Part shown: positions 50,786 through 59,645 of the stretch, piece after piece | Numbering within the stretch: position 1 is the first letter of the stretch | Layout: each line of letters opens with the position of its first letter | Assembly (NCBI RefSeq): GCF_900313025.1 | Contig: NZ_OMPQ01000002.1 | Location: forward strand, 186,001-250,000 | DNA from: Pseudophaeobacter sp. EL27 | Lineage (GTDB): Bacteria > Pseudomonadota > Alphaproteobacteria > Rhodobacterales > Rhodobacteraceae | DNA: 64,000 nucleotides | Reading direction: 5' to 3' | Program-made: the position numbers and the translations under genes | The notes under the pieces: generated by a model | Told to the model about the DNA's origin: nothing | The model's database searches: none | Seen by the model: only the letters and a program-made list of their open reading frames with translations

Positions 50786-51325
50786 ATGATTTTCCGCTTC
50801 AACACTCACCGACAAAGGGAACGTCGTAAATCCCCTGCCCGGCCAAGATGGATCAGCCATCGTGTCATCGGCGCCCTCACTGCACTCTGTCTCAGCTTGG
50901 TGATGCTCAGCGCCGATCTATATGCAGGCAGCGCGGTCATCACCGATAAACATATCCGCGCCCGCCTGGCATTGATGCGCGACCAAAAAGCGGCGCTCCT
51001 CACCTTGAGCGACATGTCGGCCGGGCGCCGGACCTTTACTCCGCAGCGGGCCAGGGCGGCGCGGCGTGTGTTGATTGAAAACACCCGCAAAATCCCCAGA
51101 CACTTTGCCAAAGAGCGCTTGGAGAACAACTCCCATGCCCGTCCCGAGATCTGGGCACACTGGCAGGATTTTGAGACCCGGGCCGAGGCCGCAAGGCAGG
51201 CCGCTAAACAGATCAACGCCAGCTCAATCAGCGGGTTGCGCCGCAGTCTGCCGACGATGATGCAGGCCTGCCAGAGTTGCCATCAGATCTATCGGACGGT
51301 GCCAAACCGGGCGATTACACATTAG
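50786..51325 (+). CDS. cytochrome c' family protein
   Basis: A 179-residue protein. A basic N-terminal stretch is followed by a hydrophobic segment (about residues 25-45) that acts as signal peptide or anchor. The C-terminal ACQSCHQIYR (C162, C165, H166) is the single haem-binding site, as in cytochromes c', which are four-helix haem proteins that bind NO or act in electron transfer. The ATG at 50786 is used; the frame extends upstream to 50672 without a better site. It is convergent with the TetR gene. Confidence 0.82.
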   Translation: MIFRFNTHRQRERRKSPARPRWISHRVIGALTALCLSLVMLSADLYAGSAVITDKHIRARLALMRDQKAALLTLSDMSAGRRTFTPQRARAARRVLIENTRKIPRHFAKERLENNSHARPEIWAHWQDFETRAEAARQAAKQINASSISGLRRSLPTMMQACQSCHQIYRTVPNRAITH

Positions 51326-51349
51326 CGCGCAGGGGCGCGCGGAGAGTGA

Positions 51350-51976
51350 TCAGGTCGGGGCACCCCCGTAGCGGGCCAGGAAGGTTTCAACCGCACCTTC
51401 GATGATCCTGCTGCGCTCTTCCTCCGTGAAACTGGCGTCTATGTTGAACAGAAACCGCGGCACCAGATCAGCGCGGCAGAGTTCTGCAAACTGATCGGCG
51501 GCAAGATCAAAATCCTCGATCTGCAACTCGCCCTTGGCAGCGGCGCTACGCAGATAGTCGCGTATCCTGCTGCGGATCAACATCGGGCCGCTTTCATAGA
51601 ATTGACGCCCCAGATCGGGAAAGCGATCGGCCTCGGCCACACAGATACGGAACATCCGCATGCCAAAATCAGACAGGCTGGCCGACAGGATATGCCCGGC
51701 TGCGGCCCGCAAGATCTGGCGCGGGGTGCTGGAACAGGTGGCCAGATCCATCGGAGCATCCGCCTGACGAGCGCATTCGCTGCGCGCGACCTCCATGAAC
51801 AGCAAACGCTTGTCTGGGAAATAGCTATAGAGAGTCGCCTTAGAGACCCCAGCCGCCCGTGCGATATCGTCCACGCTGGCGCCCTCAAAGCCATCTGCCA
51901 GAAAGACTTCACGGGCGCCTTTCAGAACCTGATCGAACTTGCGTCCGGTGCGCAGAATGCTGGCGTGTTCGTTCAT
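51350..51976 (-). CDS. TetR/AcrR family transcriptional regulator
   Basis: A 208-residue regulator. VLKGAREVFLADGFEGASVDDIARAAGVSKATLYSYFPDKRLLF is the TetR DNA-binding domain; the C-terminal ligand domain is helical (FGMRMFRICVAEADRFPDLGRQFYE). Targets are unknown; the AEC transporter gene is divergent after 337 bases. The other neighbour is cytochrome c', convergent. Confidence 0.9.
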   Translation of the reverse strand: MNEHASILRTGRKFDQVLKGAREVFLADGFEGASVDDIARAAGVSKATLYSYFPDKRLLFMEVARSECARQADAPMDLATCSSTPRQILRAAAGHILSASLSDFGMRMFRICVAEADRFPDLGRQFYESGPMLIRSRIRDYLRSAAAKGELQIEDFDLAADQFAELCRADLVPRFLFNIDASFTEEERSRIIEGAVETFLARYGGAPT

Positions 51977-52313
51977 GGCTGACCTCGTGGCGCTGGCGGA
52001 ATGGAACCCACCCTACCTGAGAGAACGGAGAGGCAACAGCATTCTCTTCACAGCACCAGCCTTCGCGGGTACCCCAAAGGCCACAGGCAAGGAAGCGCTC
52101 CCGCCCGCCCTTTCACCCTTCTTGCGAAGGCCAGGGCCGTTGGGGGTGGCGCCGCGCTGAGCCCAACGGGAGGCGGGCATCTTTGATGCCCAAACGACGG
52201 GCGGGAGCCCCCCTCTTTTTATGGCTCCCTCAAACCCAAATCTCTCCTGGCTTTCGAAAAATACGCCGCCTTTCCACCTTGCCTTTTCACCCAGAGAAGC
52301 TACCACTCTGACA
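51977..52313. other. 337-base region between TetR and AEC genes
   Basis: It holds the divergent promoters and the family II repeat copy B at 52157-52214. The AEC gene lacks a strong ribosome binding site. No gene is supported. Confidence 0.45.
52157..52214 (+). repeat. family II intergenic element, copy B
   Basis: Box CTGAGCCCAACGGGAG, hairpin GGGCATC-TTT-GATGCCC (52175-52191), then CGGGCGGGAG followed by CCCCCC (from 52198). The first hairpin of the other copies is truncated to GCGCCGCG. Confidence 0.75.
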
Positions 52314-53243
52314 ATGGTCGATATTTTCTTTAGAACACTGCCCTTTTTTGCAATCATCGGCCTCGGGTACTGGGCTGGGCGCACCCGGTTCTTCACTGAA
52401 GAGGCCACCGCCTATCTGACCAAATTCATCTTCTTCTTCCCGCTCTCGGCGATGATCTTCCGCTTTGCCGCCAATCTCTCCTTTGCTGAGATCTTTGATC
52501 CTGACCTGGTGCTGGCCTATCTCGCGGGCACCATGGTGGTTTATCTGCTGGTCACGCTGGTCGCCCTGCTGCGCCGTATGGATATGCCCACCGCCGCCGT
52601 CGAGGCACAATGTGCCGCCATCGGCAATGTGGGCTTCCTAGGACTGCCCATGATGGCCATGCTCTTTGGCGAGGCCTCCATCGCCCCAATGATGGTAGTG
52701 CTTAGCGTTGATCTGGTGGTCTTTTCCTCGCTGATTGTCATTCTAATCAACCTCGGGCGCGGTTCAGGCCTGGGCCTGGCGACGCTCAAACTGGTGGTGC
52801 TGGGCCTGCTGCGCAATCCGATGATCCTGGCCATCTGCGCAGGCCTTGCCTGGTCTGCTGCCGAAATCCCAATCCCGGTGCCAATGAATGATTTTCTGTC
52901 GATCCTGGGCGGCGCCGCCACCCCTGGGGCGCTCTTTGCCATTGGTGCCTCGCTGGCGTCCAAATCTGCAGAACGTATGGAGATCGCCGTCTGGCTCAGC
53001 TTTGCCAAACTTGTACTGCACCCGCTCTGCGTCGCATTCTGCGTTCTTTACCTGCTACCTGTCAGCAGCTTCTCGGCCATGGTCGCCATTGCTGCAGCGT
53101 CACTGCCAGTGGCAGGTAATGTCTATATGCTGGCACAGCACTACGGCGTTGCCCCACACCGGGCATCGGCGGCAATTCTGATCTCCACCATTGCCTCTAT
53201 TCTGACAGTCCCAATGGTGATCGCCTGGGTTTCCGCACTCTGA
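52314..53243 (+). CDS. AEC (auxin efflux carrier) family transporter
   Basis: A 309-residue membrane protein with about ten segments in two repeats. FFAIIGLGYWAGRTRFF near the N-terminus, then AAIGNVGFLGLPM and the second-half GGAATPGALFAIGASLA, are typical of AEC carriers that export organic acids or malonate-like solutes. The ATG at 52314 is the first good start of the usual length. Substrate unknown. Confidence 0.88.
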   Translation: MVDIFFRTLPFFAIIGLGYWAGRTRFFTEEATAYLTKFIFFFPLSAMIFRFAANLSFAEIFDPDLVLAYLAGTMVVYLLVTLVALLRRMDMPTAAVEAQCAAIGNVGFLGLPMMAMLFGEASIAPMMVVLSVDLVVFSSLIVILINLGRGSGLGLATLKLVVLGLLRNPMILAICAGLAWSAAEIPIPVPMNDFLSILGGAATPGALFAIGASLASKSAERMEIAVWLSFAKLVLHPLCVAFCVLYLLPVSSFSAMVAIAAASLPVAGNVYMLAQHYGVAPHRASAAILISTIASILTVPMVIAWVSAL

Positions 53244-53377
53244 GCTTGCGCTGGGTCAAGCTCTTCAGACTATTGTAACACGATTGCCGCAAAAACAGGT
53301 GCAGCTGCCGCTGCCGCCACTGGACCTGCGCGCCGCTGACAGGTAGCGATAAGGCAACCATTTATAGGAGCCTCACC

Positions 53378-54211
53378 ATGGAAACCGTCTCGGAAAACAA
53401 GGCCTTTGGCGGCCAGCAGGGTGTCTACCGTCACAAAAGCACCGCAACCAACTGCGATATGACCTTTGGTCTCTTCCTGCCGGAAGAAGCCAAGGACGGT
53501 CCGGTGCCAATCCTGTGGTATCTCTCTGGCCTCACCTGCAACCATGAAAACGCCATGACCAAGGCAGGCGCTCAGGCCTGGTGCGCCGAACAGGGCATCG
53601 CCATTGTCTTTCCCGACACCAGCCCCCGCGGCGAAGGTGTTGCCGATGATGACGCCTACGACCTGGGGCAAGGCGCTGGTTTCTACGTCAATGCCACCCA
53701 GAAGCCCTGGGCGCCGCATTACCAGATGTGGGATTACATCGCCGAAGAGCTGCCAGCCCTTCTGGCTGAAAACTTCTCTATTGATCTCGACCGTCAGGCC
53801 ATCACCGGACATTCCATGGGGGGCCATGGCGCACTGACCCTGGCGATGAACCTGCCGGGCCGCTTCAAATCGGTCTCCGCCTTTGCGCCGATCTGCAACC
53901 CCACCGGCGCCGACTGGGGTCGCAAGCAGCTTAGCGCCTATCTGGGCGACGACGAGGCCGCTTGGGCCAAACATGACGCCTCACTGCTGATGCGCGACAA
54001 AGGCTTTGACGGCCCCATTCTGGTGGATACCGGCACCACGGATCAGTTCATCGACCTGTTGCGCCCCGAAGCCCTGGCAGCCGCCGTAGCGGAAAAGCGC
54101 CAGGAGGCCATCCTGCGTCTGCAGCCCGGCTATGATCACAGCTATTTCTTTGTCTCCAGCTTCATGGAAGATCACGTCACCTTCCACGCCGAAGCCCTGT
54201 ACCGGGATTAA
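53378..54211 (+). CDS. fghA: S-formylglutathione hydrolase
   Basis: A 277-residue esterase that hydrolyses S-formylglutathione to formate and glutathione in formaldehyde detoxification. GHSMGGHGAL carries nucleophile S146; LSGLTCNHENAM, FPDTSPRG and GAGFYVNAT are diagnostic, and the Asp and His (LVDTGTTDQF, GYDHSYFF) are present. The formaldehyde dehydrogenase gene is not in the window. It precedes sthA by 3 bases, so both are cotranscribed. Preceded by AGGAG. Confidence 0.96.
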   Translation: METVSENKAFGGQQGVYRHKSTATNCDMTFGLFLPEEAKDGPVPILWYLSGLTCNHENAMTKAGAQAWCAEQGIAIVFPDTSPRGEGVADDDAYDLGQGAGFYVNATQKPWAPHYQMWDYIAEELPALLAENFSIDLDRQAITGHSMGGHGALTLAMNLPGRFKSVSAFAPICNPTGADWGRKQLSAYLGDDEAAWAKHDASLLMRDKGFDGPILVDTGTTDQFIDLLRPEALAAAVAEKRQEAILRLQPGYDHSYFFVSSFMEDHVTFHAEALYRD

Positions 54212-54214
54212 ACC

Positions 54215-55732
54215 ATGACAACTTCCGCAACCCCCTCCATGACCGATTTCGACTATGACTATGATCTGGTGATCATCGGCTCCGGCCCCTCGGGGCGCAC
54301 CGCCGCCATCCAGGCGGGCAAACTGAAGCGCCGGGTTCTGGTCATTGATCGGGCTGATCGGCTGGGTGGGGTTTCGGTCCATACCGGAACCGTGCCGTCC
54401 AAAACTCTGCGCGAAACCGTGCTCAACCTTTCTGGCTGGCGCGAGCGCAGCTTTTATGGCCGCTCCTACCGGGTGAAAGACCAGATCGGAGCCGAAGACC
54501 TGAAGGCACGTCTGCATATGACCCTGGATCATGAGGTCGATGTGCTGGAACACCAGTTCAACCGCAACCATGTGGAATGGCTGGCGGGTCTTGCCAAATT
54601 CACGGGGCCAAACGAGGTCGAGGTTGCCACTGAGGCGGGCGACACCACCCGGGTCACTGGCGAGAAATTCCTCATTGCCACCGGGACACGCACCTACCGA
54701 CCGGATGATGTGCCCTTCAACGGCAAGACCGTTGTCGATGGCGATGAGTTCCTGGAAATGTCGTCGATCCCCCGCTCGCTGATTGTGGTGGGGGCCGGTG
54801 TCATCGGGGTGGAATATGCCACCATGTTCTCGACCCTGGATGTGCGCGTCACCCTAATTGAGCCCCGCGAGACCTTCCTGGATTTCATCGACAGCACCCT
54901 CATTCAGGACTTCACCCATCAGATCCGTGAAAACGGTGTCGACCTGCGCCTTGGTGCGGCCATCGACAAGATCGAAGACGCCGGTACCCATATCGAAGTC
55001 TCGTTGAATAATGGCCGCCATGTGCGCGGTGAAATGCTGCTCTTTGCCGCTGGTCGCATGGGCAATACCGACGGGCTGAACCTGCAGGCTGTGGGGTTGG
55101 AAACCGATCACCGGGGCCGCCTCAGCGTCGAGCGCAAGACCTACCAGACAGCCGTGCCGCATATCTATGCCACCGGTGATGTCATCGGCCACCCTTCGCT
55201 GGCCTCCACCTCGCTGCAGCAGGGGCGCGTTGCCGCCTGTCACGCGCTGGAGACCCCGACGCTGCCGGAAAGCCCCTGGTATCCCTATGGCATCTATTCG
55301 GTGCCCGAGATGTCCACCTGCGGCATGTCGGAGGAAGAGCTGCAAGAGCGCGGCATTCACTATGAGATCGGCGTTGCCCGTTTCCGCGAGACCTCGCGCG
55401 GGCATATCATGGGGCTGGAACACGGCATGCTGAAGATGCTGATCAGCCTCAAAACCCGCCGGGTTCTGGGGGTGCAGATCGTCGGCGAAGGCGCCACCGA
55501 GCTGATCCACATTGGCCAAGCGGTGATGAACCTGCAGGGCACGGTGGACTACTTCGTCCAGAATACCTTCAACTACCCCACACTGGCCGAGGCCTACAAA
55601 ATCGCCGGCCTGGACGCCTTTAACCGGATGCCGATCCCGGACGAGTTCAAGGCGAAAAAACCCGCCAAGGCCGCGACAAAGCCAAAGCCCAAAAGCGCCG
55701 CTGACGGTGCAGACAAAAAGGCTGCCAAGTGA
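54215..55732 (+). CDS. sthA: Si-specific (soluble) NAD(P)+ transhydrogenase
   Basis: A 505-residue flavoprotein that transfers hydride between NADPH and NAD+. [20 protein letters not shown] binds [20 protein letters not shown] replaces the redox-active disulfide of the related dihydrolipoamide dehydrogenases with Thr and Ser, as expected for Sth[17 protein letters not shown] binds nucleotide, and ATGDVIG is the second FAD contact. The C-terminal 25 residues are a Lys/Ala/Pro-rich tail ([21 protein letters not shown]) not part of the fold. It overlaps the next gene by GTGA. Confidence 0.95.
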   Translation: MTTSATPSMTDFDYDYDLVIIGSGPSGRTAAIQAGKLKRRVLVIDRADRLGGVSVHTGTVPSKTLRETVLNLSGWRERSFYGRSYRVKDQIGAEDLKARLHMTLDHEVDVLEHQFNRNHVEWLAGLAKFTGPNEVEVATEAGDTTRVTGEKFLIATGTRTYRPDDVPFNGKTVVDGDEFLEMSSIPRSLIVVGAGVIGVEYATMFSTLDVRVTLIEPRETFLDFIDSTLIQDFTHQIRENGVDLRLGAAIDKIEDAGTHIEVSLNNGRHVRGEMLLFAAGRMGNTDGLNLQAVGLETDHRGRLSVERKTYQTAVPHIYATGDVIGHPSLASTSLQQGRVAACHALETPTLPESPWYPYGIYSVPEMSTCGMSEEELQERGIHYEIGVARFRETSRGHIMGLEHGMLKMLISLKTRRVLGVQIVGEGATELIHIGQAVMNLQGTVDYFVQNTFNYPTLAEAYKIAGLDAFNRMPIPDEFKAKKPAKAATKPKPKSAADGADKKAAK

Positions 55733-56187
55733 GCGCGCTCTACATTGATGCTGATGCCTGCCCGGTCAAGGAAGAGGCCGAGCGGGTCACCACCCGCCAC
55801 AAACTAAAAATGTATGTGGTCTCCAACGGCGGATTGCGTCCCTCGCGCAATCCGCTGGTGGAAAACGTCATCGTTGCAGATGGCGCCGATGTGGCTGACA
55901 TGTGGATCGCCGAACGCTGTGGGCCGGGCGATGTGGTGGTGACCGGTGACATCCCGCTGGCCGCCAAATGTATCGAGGCCGGCGCCCAGGTACTGCGCCA
56001 CAATGGCGAGCGTTTCACCCAGGCCAATATCGGCCAGCAATTGGCGATGCGCGATCTGATGGCCGACCTGCGTGCTGCCAACCCGCTTGGTGCAGGCGGC
56101 TCTGGCAAGGGCTTTACAAAGACGGATCGCTCGCGTTTTCTGGACGCATTAGAACGGGAGATCCGCGCGGCGAAATCTGCAAGCTAG
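55729..56187 (+). CDS. YaiI/YqxD (DUF188) family protein
   Basis: A 152-residue protein with [17 protein letters not shown] at the start, then [22 protein letters not shown] and [15 protein letters not shown]. The PIN-like fold has the acidic residues of a nuclease, but the function is unproven. The GTG start overlaps the sthA stop, so it is translationally coupled to sthA. Confidence 0.92.
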   Translation: MSALYIDADACPVKEEAERVTTRHKLKMYVVSNGGLRPSRNPLVENVIVADGADVADMWIAERCGPGDVVVTGDIPLAAKCIEAGAQVLRHNGERFTQANIGQQLAMRDLMADLRAANPLGAGGSGKGFTKTDRSRFLDALEREIRAAKSAS

Positions 56188-56217
56188 ATTTGAGATCTCT
56201 TTTGATAAGGAATTTCA

Positions 56218-56859
56218 ATGCAAGGTTTAAAGATCACCCCTATTGCGCTCACGTTGGCCCTGTTGGCGGCAACACCCAGCCAGGCACTTATGTGTGGCGC
56301 GCCGATAGACTGGACCGACACGCAATTGGCTGAGGTGACCCTCAGCAAGCGTGACCTGATCCAACAACACGCGGCCTATGCCTATCACGGGCTGCCGCAG
56401 GCCACAGCCGAAACAGATAAAAACATCGCGATTGGAACACTCACGCCCATCGACCCCAAGTTCACAGAAGCCTTTCAAGAGGTCAAAAGTGCTTCTGATC
56501 ACTTTCCCGATGGGATGGGCAAGATTGAAGTCGGCCATGTCAGTATCAGCTATTGATTTCCCAAGGCCTTGCGGTTTGAGGGCGTGATCCTAAATCACCA
56601 GCATCAATGGGAGGCGCACAACCTTGACCTCTCATTTGACTATCACTGCCATGAGTTTTGCGATTTCTACCCGGTTATCGGGGGAGAGCCAGAGGTTTTC
56701 CTGATCCGAGATCTGGACCTGTCATTTCCAGCAGTGGACAGCACAGGAATCTGCCCCCTGAGCTCCCGTCACACCAAAACCCCTGCCTACCAAAAGGCCC
56801 TGCAGACCTGCGCCCAAAACGGCGGCTGCACTGACTGGTTGGAACTCGATTGGCCATAG
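56218..56859 (+). pseudogene. secreted protein gene interrupted by in-frame TGA
   Basis: The frame opens with a signal peptide (KITPIALTLALLAATPSQA) and runs 112 codons to TGA at 56554-56556. The same frame then continues without another stop to 56859 (about 213 residues in all), the second part being Cys-rich (HCHEFCDFYP, CAQNGGC). Either a Trp or other codon became TGA, or the sequence has an error; readthrough is less likely. AAGGA precedes the ATG. The product is unrecognised and would be periplasmic or secreted. The upstream 112 codons could still make a short exported protein. Confidence 0.65.
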
Positions 56860-56881
56860 GCGCGCCTCCCGGCAGGTCCCG

Positions 56882-56930
56882 GGTCAAGGAGGGCTGCAAG
56901 CCCCCGCGTCAGCGGCTTGTCCTTGAGGCG
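56882..56930 (+). repeat. family III three-way-junction element, copy 2
   Basis: Outer stem TCAAGGA (56884-56890) / TCCTTGA (56920-56926). Inside are hairpin GGGCT-GCA-AGCCC (56891-56903) and hairpin CCGC-GTCA-GCGG (56904-56915). Arms differ from copy 1 (38740-38793) but pair. Confidence 0.7.
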
Positions 56931-57120
56931 GGAGCAGCCGGTATAGACTGGAGCAGGCGTGTTTGATGGGCAGAATGCCCCCTCAAACCGCTTCTCAGCA
57001 GAATCCAGCCCTTAGCGCCCCAGAAGCACGGCAGAATCTTTTCACGCCAGCGCAGCGCAGCCATTGCCCCAGCGCAGAATTTACGCGATGCATCAAAGGG
57101 TATCGCAACGGGAGGCGCGG

Positions 57121-58083
57121 ATGAGTGAGGCAATGAAAGTCAGCATTCTCGGGCTTATGGCCGCTGCGGGCTCGGCCATCTGTTTTTCCATCATCGATGT
57201 CTTGGTCAAATTCCTCTCGGGTGACTACCCCCTGTATCAGGTGGTGCTGCTGCGCTCACTGGTGGCGATGCCGATCCTGCTGCTGATCATCGTCCCGCTG
57301 GAGGGCGGCTTTCACGTCTTGCGCACACGGCAGCCAAAATTGCACCTGATCCGCTGCGGCGCCGTGCTCTTTGCCAATATCTGCTTTTACACGGGTCTGG
57401 CGACCATGCCGATGGCCGATGCGGTGGCCATTGCCTTTGCCACGCCCCTTGTTGTCACCCTGCTCTCCGTCGTGCTGCTGGGGGAGCGTCCCGGCATCTG
57501 GCGTTGGAGCGCGGTTGCTGTGGGCTTCATCGGTGTGCTGGTCATCATGCGCCCCGGTCCCGGCACATTTCAGGTTGTCGCCCTGCTGCCGTTTTTTGGC
57601 GCCTGCGGCTATGCCACCCTGCATGTTTTGACCCGCCGTGCCGGTGGCGCCGACAGCGCGGCTGCCCTCTCGTTCTACCCCTCGCTCGGTTTCCTGATAG
57701 TCAGCGCCATTGTCGGGCTCAGCACCGGCGATGGCCGCTTTGCCACTGGCGATAGCGCGGCGCTGGATTTCATCCTGCGCGCCTGGATCTGGCCTGCATC
57801 CGGCGATTGGTGGGCCTTTGTCGCGCTTGGATTCACTGCCTCAATCGGCGGCTATCTGATCAGCTATGCCTATCGCCAATGCGAGGCAGGTCTGGTGGCC
57901 CCCTTTGAATATATTGCCATGCCCATGGCGGTGCTCTGGGGTATTTTGGTGTTTCAGGAATGGCCCGATTTGCCAGTTTGGTTCGGAAGTGGCTTGATCA
58001 TTGGCGCCGGTCTTGTTTCCCTCTGGCGTGAAACCCGCAACAACCGCCCCACCAGTCGCCCACGTCCCCGATCCACTGGCTAG
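57121..58083 (+). CDS. EamA/DMT-family permease
   Basis: A 320-residue membrane protein with ten predicted segments and two EamA halves (AICFSIIDVLVKFL...LLRSLVAMP; ALLPFFGACGYATLHVLTRR). The C-terminus is a basic, Pro/Arg-rich tail. The ATG at 57121 follows GGGAGG; longer frames have no site. It is the first gene of a probable four-gene operon (HAD gene after 27 bases). It may export a metabolite related to the downstream enzymes. Confidence 0.9.
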   Translation: MSEAMKVSILGLMAAAGSAICFSIIDVLVKFLSGDYPLYQVVLLRSLVAMPILLLIIVPLEGGFHVLRTRQPKLHLIRCGAVLFANICFYTGLATMPMADAVAIAFATPLVVTLLSVVLLGERPGIWRWSAVAVGFIGVLVIMRPGPGTFQVVALLPFFGACGYATLHVLTRRAGGADSAAALSFYPSLGFLIVSAIVGLSTGDGRFATGDSAALDFILRAWIWPASGDWWAFVALGFTASIGGYLISYAYRQCEAGLVAPFEYIAMPMAVLWGILVFQEWPDLPVWFGSGLIIGAGLVSLWRETRNNRPTSRPRPRSTG

Positions 58084-58110
58084 GAAGACTGGCGAGAAAG
58101 AGCTGACACC

Positions 58111-58731
58111 ATGACCATCGAAGCCGTCGTTTTTGACATTGGCAATGTGCTGATCGAATGGAACCCCGAGCGGTTCTATGACGCCCGTATCGGAGAAGAG
58201 GCCCGCAAGCGGCTGTTTGACGAGGTCCCCCTGCATGAAATGAACCTCGGCCTGGATCGCGGCGATCCCTTTCGCCCCGCAGTCTATGACCTGGCAGATC
58301 AGTACCCCGACTGGACCGAAGAGATCCGCCACTGGCACGACAGCTGGCTGGAGTTTGCCCACACAGAAATTGCGCACTCAGTGCGGCTTCTGCGCGCCCT
58401 AAGCGCCAAGGGCCTGCCGGTTCTGGCGCTGAGCAACTTTGGCATCGGCACCTTTGAACTCGCCCTTGAGGCCTATCCGTTCCTAGCTGAATTTGATCAG
58501 GCCTATATCTCGGGCTATTTGGGTTGCATCAAACCTGAGGCTGAAATCTACCAGCGGCTGGAACAGGGGGCTGGGCTGCCAGCCGACCGCCTGCTTTTTG
58601 CTGACGACCGCCCCGAAAACATCCAGGCCGCCGAGGCGCGCGGCTGGCAAGGCCATCTTTTCACCACCCCGCAAGACTGGGCCGCCTGCCTGATCAAAGC
58701 CGGACTACTAACACAGGAAGACGCCCAATGA
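58111..58731 (+). CDS. HAD-IA family hydrolase (YihX-like)
   Basis: A 206-residue haloacid dehalogenase family enzyme. VVFDIGNVLIEW carries the Asp nucleophile, with Gly in place of the usual second Asp, as in YihX-type phosphatases. LALSNFG is motif II, GCIKPEAEIYQ contains the motif III Lys, and FADDRPENI supplies the acidic motif IV. It probably dephosphorylates a small sugar or nucleotide phosphate. It overlaps the next gene by ATGA. Confidence 0.9.
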   Translation: MTIEAVVFDIGNVLIEWNPERFYDARIGEEARKRLFDEVPLHEMNLGLDRGDPFRPAVYDLADQYPDWTEEIRHWHDSWLEFAHTEIAHSVRLLRALSAKGLPVLALSNFGIGTFELALEAYPFLAEFDQAYISGYLGCIKPEAEIYQRLEQGAGLPADRLLFADDRPENIQAAEARGWQGHLFTTPQDWAACLIKAGLLTQEDAQ

Positions 58732-59645
58732 GCATTCCCATGATCACCTTTGAAGCCGGCGAAGCCCTACTGGACTGGATCGGTTTTACCGAGGCCCTGG
58801 CCCGTGGCCACGACCTGCCCAAGGCAGAGATCGGCGATACTTTCCTCTACCGCGACCCGGATACACTGCTCAGCCGTTCCGCCTGGATTGATGGCATGGG
58901 GCTGGCGGTGAAAACCGCCAATATCTTCCCGCGCAACCCCGATGCGGGCAAACCGATGATCAATGGTTCGGTCTGTCTCTATTCTGATCAGGATGGCACG
59001 CTAGAGGCGCTGGTGGATTTCCATCTGGTGACCAAGTGGAAGACCGCCGGCGACAGCCTGCTCGGCGCGCTGCGCCTGGCCAATCCTGACAGCCGCGAGA
59101 TCCTGATCGTGGGGGCCGGCACCGTCGCTGGATCGCTGATCGAGGCCTTTGGCGCCGCCTATCCTCAGGCGCAGATCCGCATCAGCAACCGAACGGTTTC
59201 AAAGGCCGAAGAGCTGGTCGCACGCTATCCCGGCACCGCAGTGGCCACAGATCTGGAAGCCGCAGTCAAGGTGGCGGATATCATTGTCACCTCAACCATG
59301 TCCTCGACCCCGGTGATCAAAGGCGACTGGCTGCGCCCCGGTCAGCATCTGAACATGATCGGCGCCTATCGCCCTGACATGCGCGAGGCCGACGACACTG
59401 CCCTGACCCGCGCGCAGATCTATTGCGACAGCTTTGACACCACCCTGGACCATATTGGCGAGTTCAAGATCCCCCTGGCCGAGGGCGTCATCCAGCGCAG
59501 CGATGTGCTGGCGGATTTCTACAGCATCGACCAGTTCCCCGCCTTTGATCCATCCGCGATTACCCTGTTCAAAAACGGAGGTGGTGCGCATCTCGACCTG
59601 ATGACCAGCCATCATATTCTGGAAAAATGGAAAGCCTCCGCATGA
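58728..59645 (+). CDS. ornithine cyclodeaminase family protein
   Basis: A 305-residue member of the ornithine cyclodeaminase/mu-crystallin family. GMGLAVKTANIFPRNP contains the substrate Lys region, ILIVGAGTVAGSLIEAFGAAYP is the NAD(H) Rossmann motif, and GDWLRPGQHLNMIGAYRPDMREAD is a late conserved segment. Members include ornithine cyclodeaminase, alanine dehydrogenase and ketimine reductases; which reaction applies is unclear. It is coupled by ATGA to both the HAD gene and the hydrolase gene. Confidence 0.9.
   Translation: MSIPMITFEAGEALLDWIGFTEALARGHDLPKAEIGDTFLYRDPDTLLSRSAWIDGMGLAVKTANIFPRNPDAGKPMINGSVCLYSDQDGTLEALVDFHLVTKWKTAGDSLLGALRLANPDSREILIVGAGTVAGSLIEAFGAAYPQAQIRISNRTVSKAEELVARYPGTAVATDLEAAVKVADIIVTSTMSSTPVIKGDWLRPGQHLNMIGAYRPDMREADDTALTRAQIYCDSFDTTLDHIGEFKIPLAEGVIQRSDVLADFYSIDQFPAFDPSAITLFKNGGGAHLDLMTSHHILEKWKASA

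Noticed and set aside
50481-50789. 102-residue plus-strand frame before cytochrome c'
   Set aside because: No ribosome binding site, no signal or domain, and Arg/Ser/Pro-rich composition as in random high-GC frames.
56554-56556. TGA as a selenocysteine codon
   Set aside because: No selenocysteine insertion hairpin was evident right after the codon and no redox motif surrounds it; a nonsense mutation is simpler.
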